The position numbers and the translations under genes were made by a program. Under the pieces are notes generated by a model, which had not been told where the DNA came from, ran no database searches, and saw nothing but the letters and a program-made list of their open reading frames with translations. DNA of 64,000 bases from an uncultured Selenomonadales bacterium (GTDB lineage: Bacteria > Bacillota > Negativicutes > Selenomonadales > Selenomonadaceae). Below, piece after piece: positions 34,418-43,061 of this stretch. Within the stretch, counting starts at the first letter, position 1. Each line of letters starts with the position of its first letter. The DNA is taken from NCBI GenBank assembly GCA_947307055.1, contig CAMZHX010000002.1, forward strand, positions 62,001 through 126,000, read 5' to 3'.

Positions 34418-34556
34418 AAATCTCCACCGGCGGTGACAGTCCGCGAGCTTTAAGCACGATTCGGCGAAATTCCGAAACCGACGGTAATAGTCCGGAAGAG
34501 AAAGTTTTAAATAAGTTGAATTTACCCGCCCGAAGTACCAGGCGGCTTAATTTTTT
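34401..34556 (+). promoter_or_regulatory. FMN riboswitch (RFN element) with terminator platform, upstream of ribE
   Basis: The aptamer spans about 34401-34506: P1 AACTT / AAGTT, then the conserved GGGGCGGAGTGAAAATCTCC, ACCGGCGGTGACAGTCCGCGAGC-type region and GATTCGGCGAAATTCCGAAACC followed by GACGGTAATAGTCCGGA. A hairpin CCGCC / GGCGG (34526-34545) followed by TTAATTTTTT reads as the FMN-dependent terminator, just before the GGAGGAG of ribE. FMN should therefore turn off ribE-ribBA-ribH but not ribD, whose last codons overlap the aptamer. Confidence 0.92.
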
Positions 34557-34566
34557 GGAGGAGAAA

Positions 34567-35181
34567 ATGTTCACCGGAATAATTGAAGAAATCGGGCGGC
34601 TCAAAAGTTTCGACGGCAATAAAATCGAAATCGCTTGCGAAAAAATCCTGTCAGATATAAAAATCGGCGACAGCATCTCAACGAACGGCATTTGCTTAAC
34701 CGTCGTCGAGTTCGGTAAAAATTTTTTCGCGGCGGACGTTATGCCCGAAACTTACAGGAAAACTTCGCTCGCTGATAAAAATTTCAACCTCGAACGCGCT
34801 TTGAAAGTCGGCGATAGGCTCGGCGGGCACATCGTCAGCGGTCATATCGACGGCGTCGGCAAAATTACAAAAATCGTCGCCGAAGGGAACGCCCTTTTAA
34901 TCGACGTGGCGGCAGAAAATTCTTTGCTTAAACAAATCGCCCCGAAAGGTTCTGTCGCGCTCGACGGCATAAGTTTAACCGTCGTCGACGCTAAAACGCA
35001 AAATTTCTCGGTCTCCCTGATTCCTCACACCCGCGAAGTCACTAATTTTAAATTTAAGCGCGTCGGCTCGCTCGTCAACATCGAAACCGATATTCTTGCC
35101 AAATACGTCAAGCGATTGATAAATTTCAAAACGGAATCGACTATTACTCAAAACTTTTTGCTTGAAAACGGATTCATTTGA
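34567..35181 (+). CDS. ribE: Riboflavin synthase alpha chain
   Basis: Dismutates two 6,7-dimethyl-8-ribityllumazine molecules to riboflavin. Two tandem lumazine-binding repeats are visible: MFTGIIEEIGRL with STNGICLTVVEF, and GGHIVSGHIDGVGKI with LDGISLTVVDA. The ATG at 34567 with GGAGGAG upstream gives the canonical MFTGIIE start; the open frame upstream is riboswitch sequence. The length of 204 is standard. First gene of the riboswitch-controlled part. Confidence 0.95.
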   Translation: MFTGIIEEIGRLKSFDGNKIEIACEKILSDIKIGDSISTNGICLTVVEFGKNFFAADVMPETYRKTSLADKNFNLERALKVGDRLGGHIVSGHIDGVGKITKIVAEGNALLIDVAAENSLLKQIAPKGSVALDGISLTVVDAKTQNFSVSLIPHTREVTNFKFKRVGSLVNIETDILAKYVKRLINFKTESTITQNFLLENGFI

Positions 35182-35193
35182 GGAGGGGAATTT

Positions 35194-36405
35194 ATGAGCG
35201 AATTTGCGACTGTTGAGCAGGCGATTGCGGATATTCGGCGCGGGAAAATGATTGTCGTAATCGACGACGAAGACCGCGAGAACGAAGGCGATTTGATTAT
35301 TGCTGCCGAGACCGTCACGCCCGCCGATATAAATTTCATGGCGACTTACGCTAAAGGCTTGATTTGCACGCCCATTGACGGCAAAAGGCTCGACGAATTG
35401 GGAATCGGGCAAATGGTTTCAAATAACACCGACAATCACGAGACCGCGTTCACCGTTTCGATTGACGCCTACGATACCGACACCGGCATTTCCGCTTACG
35501 AACGATGCCATACTATTAAATTGCTCCTCGATAAAAATTCTAAGCCCTCTACTTTCAGGAAGCCCGGTCACGTCTTCCCGCTACGTTCCGTTGAAGGCGG
35601 CGTTTTGCGTCGAGCTGGTCACACCGAGACCGCTACCGATTTAGCGCGACTTGCTGGCTTTTATCCCGCCGGTTTATGTTGCGAAATTATGGACGACGAC
35701 GGCCACATGATGCGCACCGAAAAGCTTAAAAAATTCGCAATTCGTCATGGGCTTAATATTATAACCGTCCGCTCGCTGATTGAATATCGCAAGCACAACG
35801 AAAAATTTGTCAAGATGATTGCCGATGTCGACTTCCCCAGCAAGTACGGACGTTTTCGGCTCAAGGCTTACGAGAGCACGATTGACGGCAAATGTCATCT
35901 GGCGATTGTCAAAGGCAACGTCGCGGGCAAGGAAAATGTTTTAGTTCGCGTGCATTCCGAATGCTTGACCGGCGATGCGCTTGGAAGTTTGCGTTGCGAT
36001 TGCGGCGACCAACTCGCGACCGCTCTTAAGAAAATCGACGCGGCTGGCGAAGGCGTTTTGCTTTACATGCGGCAGGAAGGACGCGGTATCGGGCTTGCAA
36101 ATAAAATTCGGGCGTATGCTCTGCAGGACGAAGGCAAAGATACCGTCGAGGCAAATATTCTGCTCGGCTTTAAACCCGACCTTCGCGACTACGGAATTGG
36201 TGCGCAAATCTTATCTGACTTGGGACTTACTACGATAAAATTACTGACAAATAATCCGTCGAAACGCGCAGGGCTCGAAGGGCACGGCTTGAAAATAGTA
36301 GAGCGCGTCCCGATAGTCATTGCGCCGACGAAATTTGATAGAAAATATCTGACCGTCAAGAAAGTCAAAATGGGTCACGTATTCGACAAGGAGGAAATTA
36401 AATGA
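35194..36405 (+). CDS. ribBA: Bifunctional DHBP synthase / GTP cyclohydrolase II
   Basis: The N-terminal DHBP synthase (about residues 1-200) shows [28 protein letters not shown] and [13 protein letters not shown]; the C-terminal GTP cyclohydrolase II shows the zinc-binding [31 protein letters not shown] and [16 protein letters not shown]. Together they make both precursors of riboflavin from ribulose-5-phosphate and GTP. 403 residues. The ATG at 35194 follows GAGGAGGGG. The stop overlaps ribH by four bases. Confidence 0.96.
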   Translation: MSEFATVEQAIADIRRGKMIVVIDDEDRENEGDLIIAAETVTPADINFMATYAKGLICTPIDGKRLDELGIGQMVSNNTDNHETAFTVSIDAYDTDTGISAYERCHTIKLLLDKNSKPSTFRKPGHVFPLRSVEGGVLRRAGHTETATDLARLAGFYPAGLCCEIMDDDGHMMRTEKLKKFAIRHGLNIITVRSLIEYRKHNEKFVKMIADVDFPSKYGRFRLKAYESTIDGKCHLAIVKGNVAGKENVLVRVHSECLTGDALGSLRCDCGDQLATALKKIDAAGEGVLLYMRQEGRGIGLANKIRAYALQDEGKDTVEANILLGFKPDLRDYGIGAQILSDLGLTTIKLLTNNPSKRAGLEGHGLKIVERVPIVIAPTKFDRKYLTVKKVKMGHVFDKEEIK

Positions 36406-36935
36406 ACATTTACGAAGGCAACATCAGCGGCAAGAATTTTAAATTTGCTGTCGTGGTGGCGAGATTCAACAGCTTTATCACGAGCAAACTTTTGGACGGA
36501 GCACTTGACGCCCTGAAACGTAACGAGACGCCCGACGAAAATATTTCGGTCGTATGGGTGCCGGGCGCGTTTGAAATTCCGGTTATCGCTAAGAAATTGG
36601 CGGCGACTAAAAAATTCCACGCGATAATTTGTCTTGGCGCAGTGATTCGCGGCGCAACCACTCATTACGATTACGTTTGCAACGAGGTTTCTAAAGGCAT
36701 TGCGCAAGTCGGACTTCAAAGCGGCGTCCCGACCATTTTTGGCATCGTCACTACGGAAAATATTCAGCAGGCGATTGAACGCGCCGGAACCAAATCGGGC
36801 AACAAAGGCTTCGACGCGGCAATTTCGGCTATGGAAATGGCTAATCTTTTGAAGGCTCTGCCCGATGACCCGACCTCGACCGATCCGCCTAAAAGAAGAG
36901 GTCGCCGCCCGAAATCTCCTGATATCGAACTTTAA
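36402..36935 (+). CDS. ribH: 6,7-dimethyl-8-ribityllumazine synthase with basic C-terminal tail
   Basis: Condenses the pyrimidine and DHBP into ribityllumazine. Signatures: [91 protein letters not shown]. The core ends near residue 152; an extra 22-residue tail contains [11 protein letters not shown], which resembles an AT-hook and is not part of the usual enzyme. The ATG overlaps the ribBA stop (ATGA). Confidence 0.95.
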   Translation: MNIYEGNISGKNFKFAVVVARFNSFITSKLLDGALDALKRNETPDENISVVWVPGAFEIPVIAKKLAATKKFHAIICLGAVIRGATTHYDYVCNEVSKGIAQVGLQSGVPTIFGIVTTENIQQAIERAGTKSGNKGFDAAISAMEMANLLKALPDDPTSTDPPKRRGRRPKSPDIEL

Positions 36936-37023
36936 TCCATAAATCGTCCCCTGCCATATTTCGGCAACGATTTTACTCGCGCTGTTGTTCGCGGCATTAC
37001 TGACTATTACGCCGAACAAAAAA

Positions 37024-37060
37024 TCAAGCCTTTTCCTACTCGGAAGAGGCTATTTTTTTG
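37024..37060 (+). terminator. Terminator of the rib operon
   Basis: Stem AGCCTTTTCC / GGAAGAGGCT, loop TACTC, then TTTTTTT. The stretch 36936-37023 before it holds no recognisable gene. Confidence 0.85.
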
Positions 37061-37081
37061 TCTTTATAGTATATCGATAAT

Positions 37082-37345
37082 TTACGCGGTGCGAGACTTC
37101 AAAACCTCGTCGATAGCGATAGAAAGTTGGTCGCCGCAAGAAGTCCCGCGCCCGCCGCAGTCATTTCCGCGCAAAATGTCGGCGATTTCCTTAGCGTCCT
37201 TGCCCTCGACTAATTTTCCAATCGCTTGCAAATTTCCGGGGCAACCGCCGGTAAATTTGACTTCGTGCAGGCGGTTTTCGTCGTCCAAAGCAAAATCAAT
37301 GCGCTTTGAGCAAACTCTCTGCGGTCTGAAGCTGTAATTTTCCAT
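37082..37345 (-). CDS. TSCPD-domain protein (TIGR03905 type)
   Basis: 87-residue protein of the small TSCPD family, related to the C-terminal domain of vitamin-B12-dependent ribonucleotide reductase. Signatures are YSFRPQRVCSKRIDFAL, VKFTGGCPGNLQAIGKLVEGK and the C-terminal CGGRGTSCGDQL giving the TSCPD-like motif TSCGDQLS. Role unknown, probably metal or nucleotide related. The ATG at 37345 shares its first base with the kptA stop, so the pair is coupled. Confidence 0.85.
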   Translation of the reverse strand: MENYSFRPQRVCSKRIDFALDDENRLHEVKFTGGCPGNLQAIGKLVEGKDAKEIADILRGNDCGGRGTSCGDQLSIAIDEVLKSRTA

Positions 37346-37866
37346 TAAAATCTCTCCTTTAAGTATTTCGCGGGGACATGTTCAGTCAGCCACACGCCGT
37401 TGACCGAACGATAGAATTTAAAGCCGTCGACGAACATTTTGCCGCTTTCCACGACGAAAATTTTTGGCTTGCCGCGCCGTCGCCCGACTTTTTCCGCCGT
37501 TTCAACGTCGCTGGACAAGTGCACATATAAGCGCGACATTTTTTTAAGACCTTGTGCAATAATTGCCGAACCAAAACTTTCGCACGTGCCGTGATATAAA
37601 ATTTCGGGCGGCTTAAGCTCTGCAAGCTCCAAATCGACCGGGATTGAGTGCCCTTGATTGGCGCGAATCAATTTCCCGTCCGCGCTGAAGGAATAACGCT
37701 GTTTTTCGTCCGCCGCGACGATTTTTTCAAGCTTTGCGCGGTCTAAACCTTTAACACGGCAAACCAATTCGTCAACTTCAGCCCAACCGTGCTCATCTAG
37801 TTGCAAGCCGACAATTTGCGGCTTGTGGCGAAGAATTAGGCTTAAAAATTTGCTCGTTGACTTCAA
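37345..37866 (-). CDS. kptA: RNA 2'-phosphotransferase (Tpt1/KptA family)
   Basis: Transfers a 2'-phosphate from RNA to NAD+, forming ADP-ribose 1'',2''-cyclic phosphate; in bacteria the natural substrate is unknown. Signatures are SKFLSLILRHKP, the winged-helix-like GWAEVDELV, IRANQGHSIPVDLEL, ILYHGT and SRLYVHLSSD with the conserved catalytic R/H/R residues. The TTG at 37866 is preferred because AGGAG abuts the upstream ATG at 37875 without any spacer but is nine bases from the TTG. About 173 residues. Confidence 0.87.
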   Translation of the reverse strand: MKSTSKFLSLILRHKPQIVGLQLDEHGWAEVDELVCRVKGLDRAKLEKIVAADEKQRYSFSADGKLIRANQGHSIPVDLELAELKPPEILYHGTCESFGSAIIAQGLKKMSRLYVHLSSDVETAEKVGRRRGKPKIFVVESGKMFVDGFKFYRSVNGVWLTEHVPAKYLKERF

Positions 37867-38017
37867 AATCCACATCTCCTGCGAAATTTTTTAAATCCTA
37901 TTCCAAATCTGCGCGGGTGTCAATAAAATTTTTTCAAAGTTGCAGTTAGCTCCACGATAGACAGCAGAAAATTTTTGCCGTAAACTTTGCGCGAAATTTT
38001 TTTTGGAGGTTTGAAGT

Positions 38018-39556
38018 ATGAATAGTTGGAGCGAGGGTTATTTCACCGATTCGACGTACACTTACGGCTATTATCGGGAGTTGTCGCCAAATTTTATGCG
38101 TTGGTGCCTGTTGCTCAATGGAATAGTTGCGCCGGAGTCGACCGAAGAGAGTTTTCATTGCGAATTGGGCTTTGGACAGGGCATTTCTGCGAATATACAT
38201 GCTGCGGCGACGCCTGGAAAGTATTTTGGAACGGATTTTAATCCTGCGCACGCAAATTTAGCGAATGAATTGGCAAAGGCGTCAGAATCCGGAGCAAAAT
38301 TCTTTGAAGACAGTTTCGAGGAATTTTCGGAGCGCGAAGACTTGCCGCAATTTGATTCGATAGGCTTGCATGGGATATGGAGTTGGATAAGCGCGGAAAA
38401 TCGCAAACATATTATGGAAATAGCGCGACGGCATTTGAAATCGGGTGGAATGTTGTATAATAGTTATAATTGCCTACCTGGCTGGGCACCTGCGGCACCA
38501 CTTCGCGAACTTTTATCGATTTACGACCGATATTCCGGCAAAAGCGGCGCGGCGAGTGGGCGAGTTGAACCGGCATTAAAATTTGTCGAGGAAATGATTA
38601 ACGCCAAGCCCGCGTACCTAAATTTGGCTCCGAATTTCGCCAAAACGTTCGAGAACATAAAAAAACACAATCCGGATTACTTAGCGCACGAATATTTGAA
38701 TCTGGATTGGGATTTGATGTATTTTGCGGACGTGGTGGAGATTTCGCAGGAATTTAAATTAGATTTTGCGGCGACGGCTTCACCGCTTGAAATTGTTGAT
38801 AGATTAAATTTTTCCGCGCAGGCGATAGAATTTTTGCGGAAAATTGACAATCCGATCATAAAAGAGCAAACGCGGGATTATTTTATCAATCGGCAGTTCC
38901 GCAAAGATATATTTGTTCGCGGAATACGGAGAATCACAGCTATCGAGCGGTTGGAAAAAATTTTGGAAATGCGCTACGTTCTGCTTTATCCTCCGGAAAA
39001 TATCCCGCTTAAATTTCCGTCGCCGCTCGGCGAAGTTCAACTCGCAGAGGAGGCTTATCGCCCGATTTTGGAATTTTTAGCGGAAGATAGTTACCGCCCG
39101 AAAACTTTCGGCGAATATCTAAAACTCAATCCGCGTAAAAACGCCAACAATATTTTGGAAGTGGTAATTATTTTGGTCAACGGCAATCACATTATGCCCT
39201 GTCAAAGCGAGGCGGCGGTTAAGCTCGTGAAAAAACCTTGCGAGCGGCTCAACGCGCACATTTGCGAGCGGTCAAAGTTTGAAGACACGATAAATTTCTT
39301 AGCAAGCCCTGTGACGGGCGGCGGCATCAACGTCAATCTTTTCAATCGGATATTTTTAGCGCAGTACAAAGCCGGAAACAAGACTGCGGCGAAAATTGCG
39401 GCGGAGTCATGGAAAATTTTTTCGCGGCAAGGTCAGAAACTAATTCGCGACGGAAAAGCGATTGAAACGCCCGAAGAAAATTTAGCATACATGGAAAAGT
39501 TAGCAGAAAATTTTTTGACAAAGCAGTTGCCGATTTTCAAAGCACTTGCGCTCTAA
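38018..39556 (+). CDS. SAM-dependent methyltransferase with methyltransferase regulatory domain
   Basis: 512 residues. The N-terminal class I methyltransferase has a SAM site in FHCELGFGQGISANIHAAA and GTDFNPAHANLA, with DSIGLHGIWSWI as the acidic-loop region; the middle contains the methyltransferase regulatory domain (PF10119 type) and a C-terminal helical part. Relatives occur near surface-polysaccharide and glycosylation genes; the acceptor is unknown. The ATG at 38018 follows GGAGG. It converges on fbp and overlaps it by four bases. Confidence 0.8.
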   Translation: MNSWSEGYFTDSTYTYGYYRELSPNFMRWCLLLNGIVAPESTEESFHCELGFGQGISANIHAAATPGKYFGTDFNPAHANLANELAKASESGAKFFEDSFEEFSEREDLPQFDSIGLHGIWSWISAENRKHIMEIARRHLKSGGMLYNSYNCLPGWAPAAPLRELLSIYDRYSGKSGAASGRVEPALKFVEEMINAKPAYLNLAPNFAKTFENIKKHNPDYLAHEYLNLDWDLMYFADVVEISQEFKLDFAATASPLEIVDRLNFSAQAIEFLRKIDNPIIKEQTRDYFINRQFRKDIFVRGIRRITAIERLEKILEMRYVLLYPPENIPLKFPSPLGEVQLAEEAYRPILEFLAEDSYRPKTFGEYLKLNPRKNANNILEVVIILVNGNHIMPCQSEAAVKLVKKPCERLNAHICERSKFEDTINFLASPVTGGGINVNLFNRIFLAQYKAGNKTAAKIAAESWKIFSRQGQKLIRDGKAIETPEENLAYMEKLAENFLTKQLPIFKALAL

Positions 39557-41445
39557 GCTTTCGGTTGAATCGTCCCGCTTTGATACGCCTCCAAAAGTTT
39601 ATTTAAGCCGACGATTTCTTGACGAATGCCTTGCCCGTGATCTGTGTCGCCGATTGTCATGCGCCGCGATAAAATTTCAACCGTCTCGACCGTCGATTCA
39701 ATGTCTTTATTTTCGGCGAGCGCAAGTTTCACGTCGGCAATTTTCTGGTGACGCAAAAGCCTAAGCCCGCGCGAGTTGGAAACGAGAGTATAACCTGAAA
39801 TGCCGGTCTTTTCATGATAGGGCGTGCTGAATCCGCCGTCAATGACAAGAGCTTTGCCGCCCGCTTTGATTGGAGTTTCGCCCTTGCGCACGCGAACCGG
39901 AACATGACCGTTTATGATATGCCCGCTCGAATCTAGCCCGAACTCCGTCAAAATTTTGTCGCAAATTGCCTCGTCGTCAATCAAATTGTAATACGGGTCG
40001 GCGGGTTCCTTCCAAGTCGCTTTGTCCTCGATGAACGCCCGCTCAAAAGTTCGGAACTCCCTGCCCGCAATTGGCGACAACAAACCGCACCATAAAAAAT
40101 ACATAAAATCTAAATCTTCCTGCCGTCTCTCGTAGTAAGCTCGCCGCGCTCTTTTGTCTACGTAGTCGAAATAATTTTTCCCGCTATAAGTCGCGCCGCC
40201 AAAAGTAATCTCTTTGAACGCGCCGTCCTCGTCAAGCGGCACGTTTGCATGGAAAAGCAAATTGCCATTGTGGCAGGTGTAGACGCCGCCCTTTTTGTAG
40301 AGGAAATCGACATGCGCTTGAAAGTTCGCACTCTCCAAAAAATTGCCGCGCAGATTTGAAATAATTTCCTGCTCGGCGTCGCTTAGGGCGCAAGGGTCTT
40401 CGCGATTGACCGTCGGGAAAATTCCGTTGAGCTTGTGACTTTGCCCGCCGATTTGAATCGTGCCGTCGTCGAAATTAACTTTGTCTAGCAAAAGGCGCGA
40501 GTCCATTTTGAAATCGGGATTGCGTTTGATAAGTTGCCATTCGAGCTTGAACATAATCATTTGACTTGCGAGCTCGGCGGCGCGGATAGGATTTTCTTCG
40601 GGGTAGAGGCTTGACGCAAAAATTGTCAGAGGGCGAAGACTAATTCCGTAACCGCGCTCCAAAACGTCGGTATTATTGTAGTGCAGGGAATTTTTTACAA
40701 CAGCCGCGATACAAACTTCGCTGCCCAAAGCCGCGCCCATCCATAAAACATCGTGATTGCCCCATTGAATGTCGACTTCGGCAGGATAATTCATCAGCAG
40801 ATTTAAAATTGCGTCGGGGCGGTCGCCTCTATCGAAGAAATCGCCGACCAAGTGCAAGCGGTGAATCGCGAGCCGTTTTATAAAAGCGGTCAGCGCGTGA
40901 ATAAAATCTTCGCCGCTCTGAATCTCCACAATCGAATTCAAAAGTTTTTCGTAGTAAATTTTTTGGGCTTCATCGGCGGTCGGGTGCGTGTTGAGCAGTT
41001 CCAAAATTACGGTCTCGTAACTGTTCGGGATTAAATCGCGCATTTTGAACGACGGATACTTATAACTCATGAACTTCGACAGCTTAACCAGTCGCGCCAA
41101 ATTTATTCGGTACCAGGCGGGCGTCGCTCGACCTTGCGATTTTATTTGCGCGATTTTTTCTTTGGGATAGTAAATCAGCGTGCAGAACTCCGCAATTTCC
41201 TCCGCGCCGAGCATGTCGCCGAAAACGTAGTCGACTTTCTCGCGAATGACGCCCGAACAATTATTGATTATGTGCAGAAATAAATCATACTCGCCGTGCA
41301 AATCGCTCATGAAATGTTCAGTGCCCTTCGGCAAGTACAAGCGCGATTGCAAATAAATCAGCTTTTCGTAGATTGATTCTTTCGTCGGATATTTTTCGGA
41401 AAGAATGCGCATCAAGCTCGCCGCAAAATCGTAATCGTTCGCCAT
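39553..41445 (-). CDS. fbp: Fructose-1,6-bisphosphatase, class III
   Basis: Gluconeogenic phosphatase of the Firmicute-specific class III, a metallophosphoesterase fold of about 630-670 residues (630 here). Metal-binding motifs are visible: FMSDLHGEYD, VGDFFDRGDRPD, WGNHDVLWMGA and HIINGHVPVR, plus the C-terminal DGGFSTPYHEKTGISGYTLV. The ATG at 41445 follows AAAGGAGTTGAC. Its 3' end overlaps that of the methyltransferase gene. Confidence 0.95.
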   Translation of the reverse strand: MANDYDFAASLMRILSEKYPTKESIYEKLIYLQSRLYLPKGTEHFMSDLHGEYDLFLHIINNCSGVIREKVDYVFGDMLGAEEIAEFCTLIYYPKEKIAQIKSQGRATPAWYRINLARLVKLSKFMSYKYPSFKMRDLIPNSYETVILELLNTHPTADEAQKIYYEKLLNSIVEIQSGEDFIHALTAFIKRLAIHRLHLVGDFFDRGDRPDAILNLLMNYPAEVDIQWGNHDVLWMGAALGSEVCIAAVVKNSLHYNNTDVLERGYGISLRPLTIFASSLYPEENPIRAAELASQMIMFKLEWQLIKRNPDFKMDSRLLLDKVNFDDGTIQIGGQSHKLNGIFPTVNREDPCALSDAEQEIISNLRGNFLESANFQAHVDFLYKKGGVYTCHNGNLLFHANVPLDEDGAFKEITFGGATYSGKNYFDYVDKRARRAYYERRQEDLDFMYFLWCGLLSPIAGREFRTFERAFIEDKATWKEPADPYYNLIDDEAICDKILTEFGLDSSGHIINGHVPVRVRKGETPIKAGGKALVIDGGFSTPYHEKTGISGYTLVSNSRGLRLLRHQKIADVKLALAENKDIESTVETVEILSRRMTIGDTDHGQGIRQEIVGLNKLLEAYQSGTIQPKA

Positions 41446-41533
41446 AATGTCAACTCCTTTTGTTTTGGCATATTTTATATCGCAATGAAGAATCTAAACT
41501 GAAAAAAATGCTGCAAGAAATTTTTCTGCGGCA

Positions 41534-41563
41534 TTGTTTTTTCATGCAAAGTTCAATTATAAT
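41534..41563 (+). promoter_or_regulatory. Promoter of the murE-led cell-wall cluster
   Basis: TTGTTT (41534-41539), 18-base spacer, TATAAT (41558-41563), 29 bases before the murE start codon. Confidence 0.55.
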
Positions 41564-41591
41564 TGACGGCAAACAGGAAGGAGGCGAGACC

Positions 41592-43061
41592 TTGATAAAA
41601 AAACTCAGCGAATTGGTGTTGCTGATTCCCGACGCGAAAATTATCGGCGAGGACGTTTCAATCAGCGGCATTGAACACGACTCGCGCAAGGTCACGACAA
41701 GAAATTTATTCGTGTGCATGGAAGGCGCGCACGTTGACGGACATAATTTCATTGGGCAGGCAAAAGAGTTGGGCGCAGTTGCCGTCCTGACGACCAAAAA
41801 AAATTTCGTGCCGCCCGAAAATATTTCCGCGCTGATTGTTCCGGATATGCTCGACGCTTTGGCGGTTATCGTCCCGTATTTTTATAATTATCCTGCGCGG
41901 AAAATGCGCGTTATTGGAATCACCGGTACGAACGGCAAAACTACGACGACTTATCTGCTCCGAGAAATTTTTACCTGCGCGGGCTTCAAGGTCGGGTTGA
42001 TTGGCACGATTCAAAATCTTATCGGCGATGAAAAATTTCCCGTCCGCAACACGACCCCTAATGTCATCGACTTGCAGAAAATTTTAGTCGAGATGGTCGC
42101 GAAAAATGTTGACGTTGTAGTTATGGAAGTGTCGAGCCATGCGCTTGCGGAAAATCGAGTGGCGGGCGTCGAGTTCGATACCGCGATTTTCACGAACCTC
42201 ACGCAAGACCACTTAGATTTTCACGGGACTATGGAAAATTATTTGCGGGCGAAGTCCAAACTTTTCGACATGGTATCGCGGCGCGGGCGCAAACAAAATA
42301 AAACTGCCGTCATAAACGTTGACGACGAGGCGAGCGCGGAAATTTTAAAGCATTGCCTTTGCAAAACGATTACTTACGGCTTGAGAAGTTCTGCCGACCT
42401 GCGAGCTACTGAACTCAACATTCGCTCCGACGGAATGAACTTTTCCCTTCTCCCATTTCCCATTTCCCTTAGCCTGCATTTAACGGGGATTTTCAATGTC
42501 TACAACGTGTTGGCGGCGAGCGGCGCGGCTCTTGCCGAAAACATTTCGCCCGAAGTCATCAAACGCGCTCTGGAAAATTTTAGGAGCGTGCCAGGACGTT
42601 TCGAGCGGATTTTTTCTGCGGCTCCCTTTGAAGTCATCGTCGACTACGCGCACACCCCCGACGGCGTCAAAAATGTTTTGGAGACCGCCGCGCAGATTGC
42701 TACCGGAAAAATTATAACGGTGATAGGCTGCGGCGGCGACCGCGACCATAAAAAACGCCCGATAATGGGCAGGATTGCTGCAGAGTTCAGCGACGTTGTA
42801 ATTGCTACTTCCGATAACCCGCGAACCGAAGACCCCGAAAAAATTCTGGACGATTTGGAAAGCGGGATTGGGCAAAAAAATCACGAACGCATTACCGATA
42901 GGCGAGCGGCTATCTTTAGGGCAATTGAGCTTGCCGACGCGGGCGATATTGTTTTAATTCTCGGCAAAGGTCACGAGAACTATCAGATTTTGAACACAGG
43001 GAAAATTCACTTCGACGATAAAGAGATTGCGCGGGAGGCAATAGAGAAATGGAAAAATTGA
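41592..43061 (+). CDS. murE: UDP-MurNAc-tripeptide synthetase, meso-diaminopimelate type
   Basis: Adds the third amino acid to the peptidoglycan stem peptide. Signatures: SGIEHDSRKV, ITGTNGKTTTTYLL (ATP site), MEVSSHALAENRV, FTNLTQDHLDFHGTMENY, VDYAHTPDGV and TSDNPRTEDP; DNPR marks diaminopimelate specificity. The TTG at 41592 with GGAGG seven bases upstream is the start, since the frame before it is promoter sequence. In the loop after NIRSDGM about 12 residues (NFSLLPFPISLS) come from a dispersed CCCATTT repeat. Length 489, normal. It overlaps murF by 13 bases. Confidence 0.95.
   Translation: MIKKLSELVLLIPDAKIIGEDVSISGIEHDSRKVTTRNLFVCMEGAHVDGHNFIGQAKELGAVAVLTTKKNFVPPENISALIVPDMLDALAVIVPYFYNYPARKMRVIGITGTNGKTTTTYLLREIFTCAGFKVGLIGTIQNLIGDEKFPVRNTTPNVIDLQKILVEMVAKNVDVVVMEVSSHALAENRVAGVEFDTAIFTNLTQDHLDFHGTMENYLRAKSKLFDMVSRRGRKQNKTAVINVDDEASAEILKHCLCKTITYGLRSSADLRATELNIRSDGMNFSLLPFPISLSLHLTGIFNVYNVLAASGAALAENISPEVIKRALENFRSVPGRFERIFSAAPFEVIVDYAHTPDGVKNVLETAAQIATGKIITVIGCGGDRDHKKRPIMGRIAAEFSDVVIATSDNPRTEDPEKILDDLESGIGQKNHERITDRRAAIFRAIELADAGDIVLILGKGHENYQILNTGKIHFDDKEIAREAIEKWKN
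42434..42470. repeat. CCCATTT-family repeat inside murE
   Basis: 28 bases (42434-42461) are identical to 4236-4263 at the ribF/rlmD junction. In frame it encodes MNFSLLPFPISL in a surface-type loop of the MurE middle domain. Confidence 0.8.

Noticed and set aside
34414-34566. 51-codon N-terminal extension of riboflavin synthase
   Set aside because: It is the FMN riboswitch read as protein; the family start MFTGIIE follows its own GGAGGAG.
36375-37019. 214-codon reverse-strand ORF opposite ribH
   Set aside because: It is the antisense shadow of ribH; it has no ribosome binding site or recognisable motif, while ribH is fully conserved on the other strand.
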